From assembly GCA_047495785.1 (NCBI GenBank), contig JBLDXI010000024.1, positions 1,302,001-1,366,000 on the forward strand: DNA of 64,000 nucleotides, written 5' to 3'. This document shows, piece after piece, positions 10,466-20,736 of the stretch. The translations under genes were made by a program, and so were the position numbers. This stretch comes from Lepidodermella squamata. Taxonomy: Eukaryota > Gastrotricha. The notes below the pieces were generated by a model. That model did not search any database and was not told where the DNA came from. It saw only the letters and a program-made list of their open reading frames with translations. Position 1 is the stretch's first letter, and every line of letters begins with the position of its first letter.

Positions 10466-12723
10466 ATGGGTTTGGATTCATTAGCTATTGCTCTGACTGA
10501 TAAGAATGTTTTCTACGCCGGAGAGGTCATCAACGGTTTCTGTATGGCGATGGCCAGTGGTAGCCCTCAGTCTATACCAATCATCAAAATCAGAATTCAA
10601 GGCGTGGCCAAAGTTCACTGGACTGAACAGCACACGCATGGGAGTGGCGATCACAGTCACACCGAAACAGTCCATTACATTCAAGTTAGAAATATCATGA
10701 TGGCGGAGTTCGACATTCTAGTTCCTGGGGGTATGGTACCACCTGGTCAACACAGTTTCCCTTTCTCATTTTTGACTCCACCAAAGTAAGCCGATTTTCC
10801 AAGTGTTTTAATCAAATAAAAACTCGGGATTTTAGTTTGCCAAGCTCATTCGAAGGCGCGCATGTCTATGTTCGGTATTGGATTCAAGCATTCGTTCCAC
10901 AAGGCTGGTTTCAGTCGATTTTCTCCCCTAAGGCTACATCAGTCTCATTCATGATGGTGCAGCCAATCGATCCTAACATTCCTCAGTACAATGTGAGTGA
11001 TATCTGCTTTGAAGTTCGAATTTTAAGGAGGACTGCAAGGGTGACACTTTGAAAAGCTCTCAACATCAATTTCTGTTATATATTCGTTAGCGTTACGGTA
11101 TAACTCTCCATTTGACGGTAATTCCATCTCGCCATTGTTATCTAGTTGCGGTAAACAATTTACCGTAAACGGCACTACCTCGACTCTGAAGCATACAAAT
11201 ACTCGCGCGCGGTAAAATTAATATTTCTGCGGTAAATTCAGCTCATATTGTGGAGGAATAGAAATAATGGAGTCGGAACTGCGCGCGAGTCTTGGCTCGC
11301 GTTCTTACAATAGAGCGTGTTACGCAACCCATAATCTGTTGAAAATACAAGGAGAATAACGTGAGGATAAACAACACGTTTGCACGAAGTATAAAGCTTC
11401 GTTGCATTTCAACGAAACTTTTATGGGCAGAGCGAAATTACATCGCGGGATGGGCGACAGAATAGCCTAAAATAGAAAAATGCATGAATAAAGTGCGTTA
11501 AGCTTTTTTGCATCTCTGCATCTCTGTCAAGCCAGTCGCGTGCCGGAAAAACTAAGCGCCAGTTTTTTACGTCCATCAAAGCGTTGCGCCCTTCATCTCT
11601 ATGTTTGGCACGTTGTTCTGTCGTCCACCGAGTCTTGGCTCGCGTTCTTACAATAGAATTGCCTGTTGGTTTAGGGTGTTATAAAATGACGCGTTACCAT
11701 GGTGATGCGCGCGGGATTCCTCCATGGCTCATTAGCAGCATGCTTCTTCACAAAAGACAAAAGCTTACGTTAAATAGTAACTGCCGCAATTGCTTCTACG
11801 GTAAAAGTAACGCCGCGTGCGGTAAAAATTTACAAACGCGGCGGCGTTCGTTATACCGAGCTGATGAAGTAAATGAAACCGTCAAATGGAGAGTTATACC
11901 GAAACGCTAGCGCGGATTATAGACGCACTTTGTAAGCTCACCCGTGACCGGTGCCTAATCTTATTTTCCGAAATGAAACATAGCTCATTCATTTCTTTAT
12001 ATTAACTTTCCATAGTTTCGTGTTCGTGGAGCTGACATGAAGGAGATTTGCTGTTGCTGCTGTGCTCAGGGCCCTCTTGTCGTCGAAGCCCAAACTGATC
12101 GAGCTGCATTCTGCCCGTCAGAAAGTGTTTTCATAACTGCTTCATTCGACAACCATTCATCACGCAATGTGAGGCCGTACATCCGCCTTGTTCAACGTGC
12201 CTATTTGTGGGCTCGGGGAAGTCATCACGTCGACACGCGAAGCTGGCCTCTCTTGACAGATCAGTCGCAAGAAAACCCGTTCATTGCACTTGGGGAGAAT
12301 CAGAAGTTTCAATGGGCGAATCGGCCATTCCTCATACCAAACGTGGCACCTTCAATATCGATTCCCGGGCTTCTTAACGTGACTTACCACATCGAGGTGG
12401 GCCTCGACATTCCAATGGCGTTCGACCTAAAGGTATATCTACCGATTGTCATTGCAACGATACCATATCGCGGTGGCGGGCAGAGAACGGTTAGGGTGAC
12501 TCAACCTGATGCAAGCATCATGACGACATTCAACAGTGCTACGCCGTGGACTGGAGTTGGGCATTCGCAGTCGCAGGGCCCACCGCCTTTGCAGCCGCCT
12601 GTTGAATTTGGCAATGAAGCTGCAAGACCAACATCTCCCCCACCGTCCTATTTCGAAACTGTGTTCAAGGAGTCGCAACCGGTTATTTCATCAGATGACC
12701 ATTTCGGGCAGGTGCAAGTGTGA
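10466..12723 (+). CDS. alpha-arrestin (ARRDC-like), type B, copy 1, with a transposon in intron 2
   Basis: Exons 10466-10785, 10836-10992 and 12016-12723 give 394 residues. The N domain starts DKNVFYAGEVINGFC. A histidine-rich loop (HTHGSGDHSHTET) replaces the shorter loop of type A. A CCCCC run (KEICCCCCAQ) sits at the start of exon 3 and could be palmitoylated. The C domain has DRAAFCPSESVFITASFDN and DLKVYLPIVIATIPY. The tail has SPPPSYFETVF, which contains a PPSY (PPxY) motif suited to WW-domain ligases. Intron 2 is 1,023 nt, against about 55-60 nt in the sister genes, because of an inserted element with 35-bp terminal inverted repeats. Splice borders remain intact, so the gene is probably still expressed. 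TATATAAGG is at about 10359 and AATAAA at 12769. An upstream in-frame extension exists, but the ATG at 10466 aligns with the other copies. Confidence 0.87.
11085..11912. mobile_element. DNA transposon or MITE-like element with 35-bp terminal inverted repeats, inside an arrestin intron
   Basis: The left end, 11085-11119, reads CGTTAGCGTTACGGTATAAC and continues TCTCCATTTGACGGT. The right end, 11878-11912, is its reverse complement with two mismatches. No long open frame exists inside, so it is non-autonomous. I cannot see a clear target-site duplication. Inside it, a 29-nt direct repeat (11286-11314 and 11629-11657) brackets a second, dispersed repeat. The element accounts for the unusual length of this intron. 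Confidence 0.8.
11327..11628. repeat. dispersed repeat, copy A, nested in the intronic element
   Basis: This stretch begins ACCCATAATCTGTTGAAAAT and ends TCTGTCGTCCACC. It matches 14577-14863 almost base for base, with a few substitutions and an extra 16 nt near 11520. The right edge meets the second 29-nt direct repeat at 11629 exactly, as expected of an insertion boundary. A short palindrome (TTCGTTGCATTTCAACGAA) lies near its start. It encodes no protein. Confidence 0.8.
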
Positions 12724-13071
12724 AATGCCTCTTCGCAGTGTAAAAGCTTGTAAGCATATGCTTATTTGAATAAAACTAAATTTGCGCATTTAACATGTAC
12801 AAAATCCTGAGAAAATACTCAATAATTTCGAAAGAAATCGGAGTAAAGGTCAAAGTTGCCTGTCCAAAACGGGGACATTAGTGGAAAGAGGAATCTTTCA
12901 AAATTCTGCCAAATTCTGATGTATTCTTATACATATAACAAAGCCGCCCTGTGCAGTTGAATTAACTTCTGTACTGAAAAATTCGTGGTAGCACGCGATT
13001 TTGCAACGCGAGCGGAGAATGTCCGGTTTTTCAGCAAACAACCTGCGTAGCTATTGACATATGCTGCTACT

Positions 13072-13346
13072 TGACCATGAGTAATCATATATAATATAGC
13101 ATCTTAGGCCAGATTTTGCGGAGTCAAAGTCCAACTACGTGTTGCTCTGATGCTCGATATGATAGCATCAATGGGATCAATGGGGCTTGGCAGCACGCGA
13201 TTCTATCAATTGATTAATATAGTGTGAAAAAAATCACACCCACCAACCCGACCAGCCCCACTATCGCGACCGACCCAGCAACAAGTAGTTGGACTTTGAC
13301 ACTGCATATCGAGACTAAGATGTATAATATATAATCATGTACATTT
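13072..13346. repeat. foldback element between the arrestin and cysteine-rich peptide genes
   Basis: The left arm runs about 13072-13146 and includes ATCATATATAATATAGCATC and GAGTCAAAGTCCAACTA. The right arm runs about 13276-13346 and reads AGTAGTTGGACTTTGAC then AAGATGTATAATATATAAT. The arms are imperfect inverted copies of 70-75 nt around a loop of about 130 nt. No protein is encoded. Confidence 0.65.
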
Positions 13347-13630
13347 GAAGACACGATTCGGTGAATGGGAATAGAAGAATTTCCATTAATTTTTATTCGG
13401 TAATCAGACCTGGCATCAGAGTAATAGTTGTGGGGAATGTACGTTTTTTCGCTGGGCTCACACGTACATTCTCCTGCTACTCGTAGGCTAGCATTGTCAT
13501 ATAGTGAATGTCTAGCTAGTATAGGCTTTTCTCGTCAGCAAGCCTTGCAAGAAGGTTAGCAAGTAAATAAAGGTTCAAGCAAAAAGTTGTCTTTTTCAAC
13601 ATTCCACCGTTTGTGATTAGCCACTAATCC

Positions 13631-14033
13631 TTATTGGCCTGAAGGTTTTTTGCATTCTGCCGAATACTTCCGATCGAGTGCAGCATTCTCACCTTTGCAA
13701 TAGTCCGCAGCTGAACAGTCGAATATCGAACAAGTATTATGCCGGCCCGTATATGGCAAATAGCAATTGCAGGTGCCATTAGCGCACTTTCCTTTGGTAA
13801 AACCCTTGCATATGCATTGACCGTTACAATCGTGGTATCCCGGACCTGGCCTATTACCAAAGATTGGGCCGCAGATACTGGCAGCAGCGATTGCCCTTTG
13901 TTAAAAAAATAAACATAGTTTTGTTATTAACTTTACCATTGCTTGAATAAGATTGAACTGACCCGTCTACGGACGACGATGAAACGAACAGAAGGAGCAT
14001 CCCAGCCAAGACGGCGGTCGACATCGGAGACAT
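13631..14033 (-). CDS. small secreted cysteine-rich peptide (defensin-like or EGF-like)
   Basis: Two exons on the minus strand, 14033-13963 and 13895-13631, joined in phase 2 across a 67-nt intron, give 111 residues. The N-terminus (MSPMSTAVLAGMLLLFVSSS) is a clear signal peptide. The mature part holds 11 cysteines. It includes CNGQCICKGFTKGKC followed by NGTCNCYLPYTG, then CSIFDC, DYC and EC. The C-x3-C, G-x-C, C-x-C order fits cysteine-stabilised alpha-beta antimicrobial peptides. The CxCxGFTxGxC and PYTG pieces also fit EGF-like repeats, so the fold is undecided. A TATATATAAAT box lies about 35-45 nt upstream of the ATG, consistent with a short 5' leader and inducible expression. It lies between arrestin copies and is unrelated to them. 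I identified it only by joining the two exons. Confidence 0.72.
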
Positions 14034-14068
14034 TGTGTGTAATGAGCTGGAATTATTGAAGAACGGAT

Positions 14069-14082
14069 TTATATATAATAAT
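14069..14082 (-). promoter_or_regulatory. TATA box of the cysteine-rich peptide gene
   Basis: On the minus strand the sequence reads TTATTATATATAAATCC, placed about 36-50 nt before the start codon at 14033. This is the best-placed TATA element in the window and implies a 5' leader of only a few bases to about 20 nt. Confidence 0.55.
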
Positions 14083-14576
14083 CCTCTAATGAAGTGTCAT
14101 TTGGGATTATTCGAGTCATTGAGGCATTAGCCCCAGGAAAAAATGAGGCTGTACGGCAATAGGAACAGAGAAATGCGGCAGATTTGGAATATTCTTATGT
14201 CTTATGATATCTTATGATATCCAGTTTTTTCGAATATAAACGATTGATGAGATTAGGCGCATTAGGTTTACCTCCAACGTTTCGTTTACTGATCGTATCT
14301 TCAGGGAATTTACAGAGAAAGCGTAAAGTTGAAATTTCAAATTAAGGCGGATAACAAGGATTTAAATTTATGATACCTAGTAAGGTTTAAAATATTAATC
14401 TGATCTGATGATTAATCTTATTCTAGTGGAGATTTCCCGTCGAGGACAAGGAAACCGGACGAAACTAGAAAGAGAAGAGAGATTGAATTTTAAAGATGCA
14501 AATAAGAGCAAAATGTAGGATGTGATGAAAAATTTGAGAATTATATAGCGAACAGGAGGCGCAATGATAGGCGCAT

Positions 14577-14863
14577 ACCCATAATCTGTTGAAAATATAA
14601 GGAGAATAACGTGAGGATAAACAACACGTTTACACGAAGTACAAAGCTTCGTTGCATTTCAACGAAACTTTTATGGGCAGAGCGAAATTACATCGCGGGA
14701 TGGGCGACAGAATAGCCTAAAATAGAAAAATGCATGAAAAAAAGTGCGTTAAGCTTTTTTGCATCTCTGTCGCGTGCCGGAAAAACTAAGCGCCAGTTTT
14801 TTACGTCCATCAAAGCGTTGCGCCATTCATCTCTATGTTAGGCACGTCGTTCTGTCGTCCACC
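14577..14863. repeat. dispersed repeat, copy B
   Basis: Second copy of the sequence at 11327-11628, in the same orientation, from ACCCATAATCTGTTG to TCTGTCGTCCACC. Identity is very high, so the two insertions or duplications are recent. No open frame and no terminal inverted repeat are visible in this copy. It could be a short interspersed or rolling-circle type element, but no tRNA-like promoter boxes are evident. Confidence 0.8.
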
Positions 14864-15343
14864 CTGCGACTTATGAGCCCGAAATAGCAAATAGCCCGAT
14901 GGCTCGACAAGAAAATGTCATTAGTCAACGTAGGCCAGCATCTCCGACAGAATTGTGAATAGGTATGCAATTCCCACCCGGCACCTTCCGCACTAGGTGC
15001 CGAGTTGGTGCAGAATGAGGTGCCAAATAGCTTTGGAAATGGTTATGGATTTTTTGTTTCATATTTCTAGCCTGTATACTTTTCAAAATTTATGTCTTTT
15101 AAACTAGGGGGTGATGGAAAGCGGTAACGATTGAGGTCAACAACCCGAAGAAAATCCTAAATTTCGAAAGAAATCTGAGTAAAGGTGCCTGCACAAAGCG
15201 GGAACATTTTTCAATAGCTTTCTTTCAAAATTGTGCCAAGAAATAGAAGCTTTCTGGTGCCTTGCAATTGACGCATTCATAGCATGGTAGCCAGGTGAAC
15301 ATCACGTTTACTCGCACGGGAAGCCCGTTTAGCTTGTTATGTA

Positions 15344-15811
15344 CAGTGAAAGTTGTTTAAACCGGACCGGTCTAAACCGGACGATTTCGGGTGGCTCGAT
15401 CCGAAAGTGTGGACTTTACATTATAATTTTATTGTCTAAACCGGACTCTCTAAACCGGACTGGTGTATAAACCGGACGGATTTGGGGCTCGAAGTCCGGT
15501 TTATGCAATAAAAAGTCTAATTTTCTATATAATTTTGAAGAATGTGCCAGCCCCTGCCTGACAAGAGTAGCCTCAAAATTTCGAAAAAAATTTAAATTCA
15601 AAATTATTGCGAATATAGCTCAATATGCTGATTATTTATATTAAAATTGTCGATTCCGTACTCAAAAACTATTACTTAGCTTCTAATACTTAAAAATTCC
15701 ATGAATTTCACGTGGTATTTCCTATACCGGACTCGGTCCGGTTTAAAATAATTCGGACTTTCTCTAAACCGGCCTGGCACGACTTTAGTCCGGTTTAGAC
15801 AACTTTCACTG
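15344..15811. mobile_element. TA-flanked MITE with CAGTGAAAGTTG termini (Tc1/mariner or pogo type)
   Basis: The left end is CAGTGAAAGTTGTTTAAACC and the right end is its inverted copy with one mismatch, ending CAACTTTCACTG. TA dinucleotides flank both ends (15342-15343 and 15812-15813), the expected target duplication for this superfamily. The motif CTAAACCGGAC or its complement recurs many times inside both ends, like subterminal transposase-binding sites. It is 468 nt long and encodes no transposase. Confidence 0.82.
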
Positions 15812-16689
15812 TAGTTGGTCAGCATCTTCTTCGCGGTGCTTTCACATAATCGCTCGAGCGGCCAACTCTTGGATGAGTCGGATTTCCTGTTTACGTATTT
15901 CGACTCAAGCATCAGCGCGTAGAGGCCACATCGAGCGTGATTTGATGGATCCAATGGATTCGATCTGTTTTTGAATAACAGCTTTATATCAAGTATGAAA
16001 CCGATAATTTATTCTTGTCACAAGGCTCGAAAAAGGCCTCATTCACCTTTATTTTGACTTCACAAGCAGATTCACTTTCCGAACCAACAAGTTCATTCTG
16101 TATTTACTTTGATGCTATGTTTTGACTATGAAACCTCACAAGTTAGAATTATGCATTTCTAATGACAAATAGCTGACATGTTTTGCGGATCAACCTTCAC
16201 GAATTCGACCAACCGTAAGGAGTATTTTCTTTCAAGTTGGGAAAAGTTTAAAACACTATGCTATTTCAGCCACCCGTCCGTCATCGCATTGGCTTAGCTT
16301 CCTTACTTTAACTGCGAACAAAAGCATGAGCATTTGTTTTACCCTGAATTTGAGTGTACAATTTTAGTGGAATGGACTGCTATAGGAACAACACGGTATA
16401 ATGCTTAGAAATAGTGATAACAAGTTACAATTCACCACTCACTCAGCACACAATGTGAGCTCCTAATGCATATGGCCATCAATTATTCAGTAAAAATCAT
16501 CGTGTGATGCATTTGAAATAAACCGTCCAGATTTGATTTTTCACGATAATACAACTCGATCATTTGTGCATTGGCGATTGCTTTCATAAGCAACGCGAAG
16601 AAATAGTTAACGAAATTCGTGGTGTCAATTGGCTCTTCGTAGTACATATAACGCGAAGTGTTAAACAACTTGTAATAGTGCCTCGAATT

Positions 16690-17952
16690 ATGGGCATAGA
16701 TTCCGTCAACATCTGTCTGGTCAACAACAGAAGTGCCTTCTACGCCGGAGAGGTGATCAACGGCATTTGTCTGGTGACAGCAAGTAGGAACACCCAGTCG
16801 GTTCCAATCATCAAAATTCAAATTCAGGGCCTCGCGAAAGCTCGATGGGAAAGGCGTGATTTCCACCATAACGATTTTCGGAACCTTTTTTCGACAGAAT
16901 TCGACATAACAATCCCGGGCGGCATTGTTCCACCTGGCCAGCACAGCTTTCCCTTTTCATTTCAAACTCCTAACAAGTAAGTCTGGAAATTAATCGATAT
17001 TAAATATTGAGGTATCTCATGCCTTAGTTTACCAAGCTCTTTCGAGAGATTAAAAAGAGACGCCAGTGCTAACGTTAGGTATTGGATTCAGGCACTCGTT
17101 CCACAAGATTCGTCCAAGCCTCCTGTGACGAGTTCAATTTCATTCATGCTTGTGCAACCCATCGATCCAAATATTCCACAATTTAATGTAAGCATAAAAT
17201 AGCCCTTTATTTCAAGCCAGATTATACCTTTCCGTGTTCAGTTTTCTGTTCGTGGAGATGACTCCAAAGAGATAGGATGCAGCATGTGCGGTGAGGCCCA
17301 ACGTGCCGTCATCGTGGCTCAAATCGATAGAGCTGCTTATTGCCCGTTAGAGATCGTTCGCGTAACAGCGACAATTGATAACCTGTCTTCACGCCGGTTG
17401 ATGCCTTACTTGCACCTTGTTCAACGCACGCTTGTTGGAGATGATCTGCCCAAGTCGCAAAACTGGCGCCTGCAACCTATTGACCGATCGGGCGGCAACC
17501 CTTTCGATGAAATGTTGGGATCGAATGAAAAATTAGAACTGGTGAACCGAGGCTTCGTCATTCCTAATGTACAACCTTCGATTTCGATTCCAGGGCTATT
17601 GAACGTTAGCTATCACATCGAAATCTACCTTGAAATTGGAATGTCAGTATTAGATCTTAAAGTCTATCTGCCCATTATTATTGCGAGCATCCCATATCGT
17701 GGCAACGACCAGCCGATGGCATTGATGAATCAACCCAAGGCGGCAATTATGACGACCTTTAACAGCGCAACCCCATGGACTGGAGCTGGCAATTCACTAT
17801 GCCAAGGTATGCCGCCACCACCCCCGTCATTCGAATTAGGAACTTTGGCTGCTAGACCTTCAGGTCCACCTCCGCCTAGTTTCGAAGCTTCGTTCAAAGA
17901 GTTGAATCTAGGTATATCCGATGCCGATCATCTTCAAGTGTTTCGGGCATGA
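16690..17952 (+). CDS. alpha-arrestin (ARRDC-like), type A, copy 2
   Basis: Exons 16690-16976, 17028-17187 and 17242-17952 give 385 residues. The protein is very close to the copy at 8830-10116: it shares NNRSAFYAGEVINGIC, DRAAYCPLEIVRVTATIDN and DLKVYLPIIIASIPYRGND. The proline-rich tail is PPPPPSFELG then PPPPSFEASF. As in the first copy, the PPxY tyrosine is phenylalanine. The last residues, NLGISDADHLQVFRA, match a relic at 24176-24283, which marks that relic as a third type A copy. The chosen ATG aligns with the other members; the longer upstream open frame is not conserved. AATAAA is at 18008. Confidence 0.88.
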
Positions 17953-18345
17953 ATTAACACAATCATTATCGGTCCCGTTCGTGAATACAAGATGTGACTG
18001 AATCTTCAATAAAGCATTTGAAGAGCTATCAATTTTTGATGAGTGGTAGCGCATAAATCGAAATGAGTAGCGCACTTTTTCTTCCACTTCGCCCCTTCAT
18101 GCAACGTCCAGTACTGGTGTTTATAGTGCTAGATCAAAACTGTTTTAATTTTGAAATTACTGGACATAAAATTAATCACAGAATTCACATCGTATTCACA
18201 GAATAATTATTCACGGCCGGGAGGCAACCGAGCGGTCATGTAATGGGACCTAAGCCGCGGCGTCCTATAGTACGCGTCATGCAAATCCAGACTCGAAGAA
18301 TCTTTGACAAGGCTTGGCTTGCCATCCTCGATTCAACTTTATTTA

Positions 18346-20736
18346 CTAAGCTAATGTTGATCTAGGCTTCAACTTATTTCCAAGTTCATCTGCTTTCAAA
18401 TTAAATGCCGCCTCTTGGATTTCGTCCACTTTCAAAACTCGGGGCAAGTACGTAAACAAGGCATTAGACCCTGCAAAGCTCAGAAGAGCCCATGCCACAG
18501 CTATTTGTTGAGATGACGTATTACTCAGTGATAATAGGATTAGGAAACAAGCCGAAATAACTGCGAATGCATTGACTGCACTCAGAAGGAGAAAGTTAAT
18601 TTCGCGTATTGATTTCGCTGCTCCAGAACTTTTCAGTTCAAAGCCGAAAATGCAGGATATTGCCAACAGGAGGCAGTGAACCCCTACAAAACAAAACTGC
18701 CAAATTGTTTGGTAATCCGAATAACAAGATTGACTGCTGTATTCGACAAAGACATCCGCTTCAAAATCGTATATTTGCTTATTGAATATTTCATAGCATC
18801 GGATAGGATGAATCGTTAGCCAACAAGTCAGCATAAGGATATTGACCAATAAAATGAGCATTTTCATTTTTGTCTTTCCGTCACCCCCTATTTTAACTTG
18901 GAAATTATAATTTCTAACCGTGTTGGTAGATCGCGCAGATGTGTTAGTCACCCCAATACTGGATTTGTGTCTTCGCCATGAGCTCCTTAGTCTGAAATGA
19001 TCAGATGAGCACAATTTCGTATGAATGATTTTAGAAAAAATCGCTGAATTGACGATAGATAACCCAGTGACTAAGAATGCCACCCTAGCATGCCAGAGCT
19101 TGGCCTCAAGTTGCAGACTTTCCGAATCTGCGGTTAAAAGAACAGCCGATATAGAGCAAACCAAGCAACCAGCGTTACTGTATATGTTTGAATGCTTGAG
19201 ATCTCCAGGCTGGGAAGATTTAGCTATTTTAACTGACGAAAATATGAGAAAACCTGATAGAAGGCAAGCAGCAACTATAGATGCGGCAAAAACACTTTCT
19301 TGAACGGCTTCTCTTATAACAACATGTTCGGAAGAATCCTTGGGTGGTTCTTTATCTGGAGTTTGCCATGGAATTGGCGTCAGAAGATTGATGACAAAAT
19401 CATCATTATTCTGTCCAGTTGTATTCATAACTTGTTGGACAATCCCAATCAGCGCCATCGAACCGCTCGATAACCAATAAGAGATAGTGACCAGATCGGT
19501 GGCGAACTCTCCCGTTGAAGTGTACTTGTGTCTACCAACACGTAGCCCTTCAAAATCCAGGGCTATCGCGGAGTCATTGACGATCCCGCTTACGAAACGA
19601 GACATGCTAGAAGATTCGTGAAAGCTCAGGAGACTCTGCTTCATCCTTCGTAGGAGCTTATCTGCCGAATCAAGAGTTAGGATAGCCGCCAAGGTAGTGT
19701 CATGGCACTGATACCGGTATTGATAGTCATCGCCACGAGATCTATTTGTCCTCGCGTCAATCATCGCTTCAAATTGAGCAGCGCTGTAGCCCAAGTGACT
19801 TGGTCGATTCATATCCATTGGAGTTTGAATATTCGTAACCATAATCGTGATTCTGTACTGCTCAAGCACCATTGACTTGGTGCAGCCTGGACTATTTGTT
19901 ATATTGTTCGGAATCGACGAAGGGTCTGGTACACCTGGGGTTTGCATTATGAATGCGTACCTAGGACCAGTCATTCCAACCTCATAAGTTAGGCAGAAGA
20001 ATCGCCTAGCTAGTAGAACTTGGGTGTTCCAAAAGAAGACGATCCTTACGTCGAGTTTCTTCATGGTATAGATAAGACTCGGGTCATCCAGTGTTTGTAC
20101 ACCGTCGTAGAGAATTACGGTTACATTGTTCTCATGAGCGACTCTGTTTAGCATCTCAGCAGCTTCCATCGTACTGCTGCTACCAAGAAAAGCGATGATT
20201 GCGATCTTTTTCCACCTACCAAGTTTCCTCGCGATTTGAAGCATCGAGTGCGATACGATGAAGTTGACAGCCCGGGTTAAGTACAGATTTTTGTAACGAG
20301 TCCGGTCAATCAACATGCCACCAGCGCCTGAGATGGAAAACGCGACTAGGTCCATGTGGTGAAGGGCTGGACCTAACGCCTTACAGCCACTGGAGTAGTA
20401 ACCAGTGATCACAACAGGCGATAACTTCCTATTTCGGAACATCGTGACTGTATTTGATACTGATCTCAAACCGTCAGTGCCTTCGTCAGCAATGACAAGG
20501 TTCAAACGGTAGTCAGGTAGAATGTCGCTTCTGTTATTGATGTGATCGACGACTATTTCCGATGCAACTCGGCACTCGTAGCCGTTTCTTGGTGGGTTGC
20601 CTGTCAGGGGCAACAATTCAAGAATGTCTAAATCATGTTTCATAGATCTTGTTGATTGCAAGATGTAGGCAAGTGATATTAAGAAAACGATATGCATTTT
20701 TCTGAGTTCAAACTGTGACTTGCTATCTATTACCAT
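18346..20736 (-). CDS. class C G-protein-coupled receptor, GABA-B-like, intronless
   Basis: One uninterrupted 796-residue frame. After a signal peptide (MHIVFLISLAYILQS, the second methionine, at 20697) comes a Venus-flytrap ligand-binding domain. It begins ILELLPLTGNPPRNG and includes VVITGYYSSGCKALGP and LGRWKKIAIIAFLGSSSTM. Seven membrane segments follow from about residue 484 (VFAASIVAACLLSGFLIF) to about 765 (AVAWALLSFAGSNALFTYLP). AKLWHARVAFLVTGLS at the third segment and the GFELKSSGA stretch after the fifth resemble GABA-B receptors more than metabotropic glutamate receptors. The cysteine-rich linker typical of glutamate receptors is missing, also as in GABA-B. The cytosolic tail is short, without an evident coiled coil. 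The absence of introns is striking among multi-exon neighbours. A TTTATAAGG box lies about 25-35 nt upstream of the first ATG, so initiation at the second ATG is possible. Confidence 0.82.
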   Translation of the reverse strand: MVIDSKSQFELRKMHIVFLISLAYILQSTRSMKHDLDILELLPLTGNPPRNGYECRVASEIVVDHINNRSDILPDYRLNLVIADEGTDGLRSVSNTVTMFRNRKLSPVVITGYYSSGCKALGPALHHMDLVAFSISGAGGMLIDRTRYKNLYLTRAVNFIVSHSMLQIARKLGRWKKIAIIAFLGSSSTMEAAEMLNRVAHENNVTVILYDGVQTLDDPSLIYTMKKLDVRIVFFWNTQVLLARRFFCLTYEVGMTGPRYAFIMQTPGVPDPSSIPNNITNSPGCTKSMVLEQYRITIMVTNIQTPMDMNRPSHLGYSAAQFEAMIDARTNRSRGDDYQYRYQCHDTTLAAILTLDSADKLLRRMKQSLLSFHESSSMSRFVSGIVNDSAIALDFEGLRVGRHKYTSTGEFATDLVTISYWLSSGSMALIGIVQQVMNTTGQNNDDFVINLLTPIPWQTPDKEPPKDSSEHVVIREAVQESVFAASIVAACLLSGFLIFSSVKIAKSSQPGDLKHSNIYSNAGCLVCSISAVLLTADSESLQLEAKLWHARVAFLVTGLSIVNSAIFSKIIHTKLCSSDHFRLRSSWRRHKSSIGVTNTSARSTNTVRNYNFQVKIGGDGKTKMKMLILLVNILMLTCWLTIHPIRCYEIFNKQIYDFEADVFVEYSSQSCYSDYQTIWQFCFVGVHCLLLAISCIFGFELKSSGAAKSIREINFLLLSAVNAFAVISACFLILLSLSNTSSQQIAVAWALLSFAGSNALFTYLPRVLKVDEIQEAAFNLKADELGNKLKPRSTLA

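Noticed and set aside
16483-16944. Minus-strand open frame of 153 residues
   Set aside because: It overlaps the first arrestin exon on the opposite strand and is a shadow.
19025-19303. Plus-strand open frame
   Set aside because: Antisense shadow of the class C receptor.
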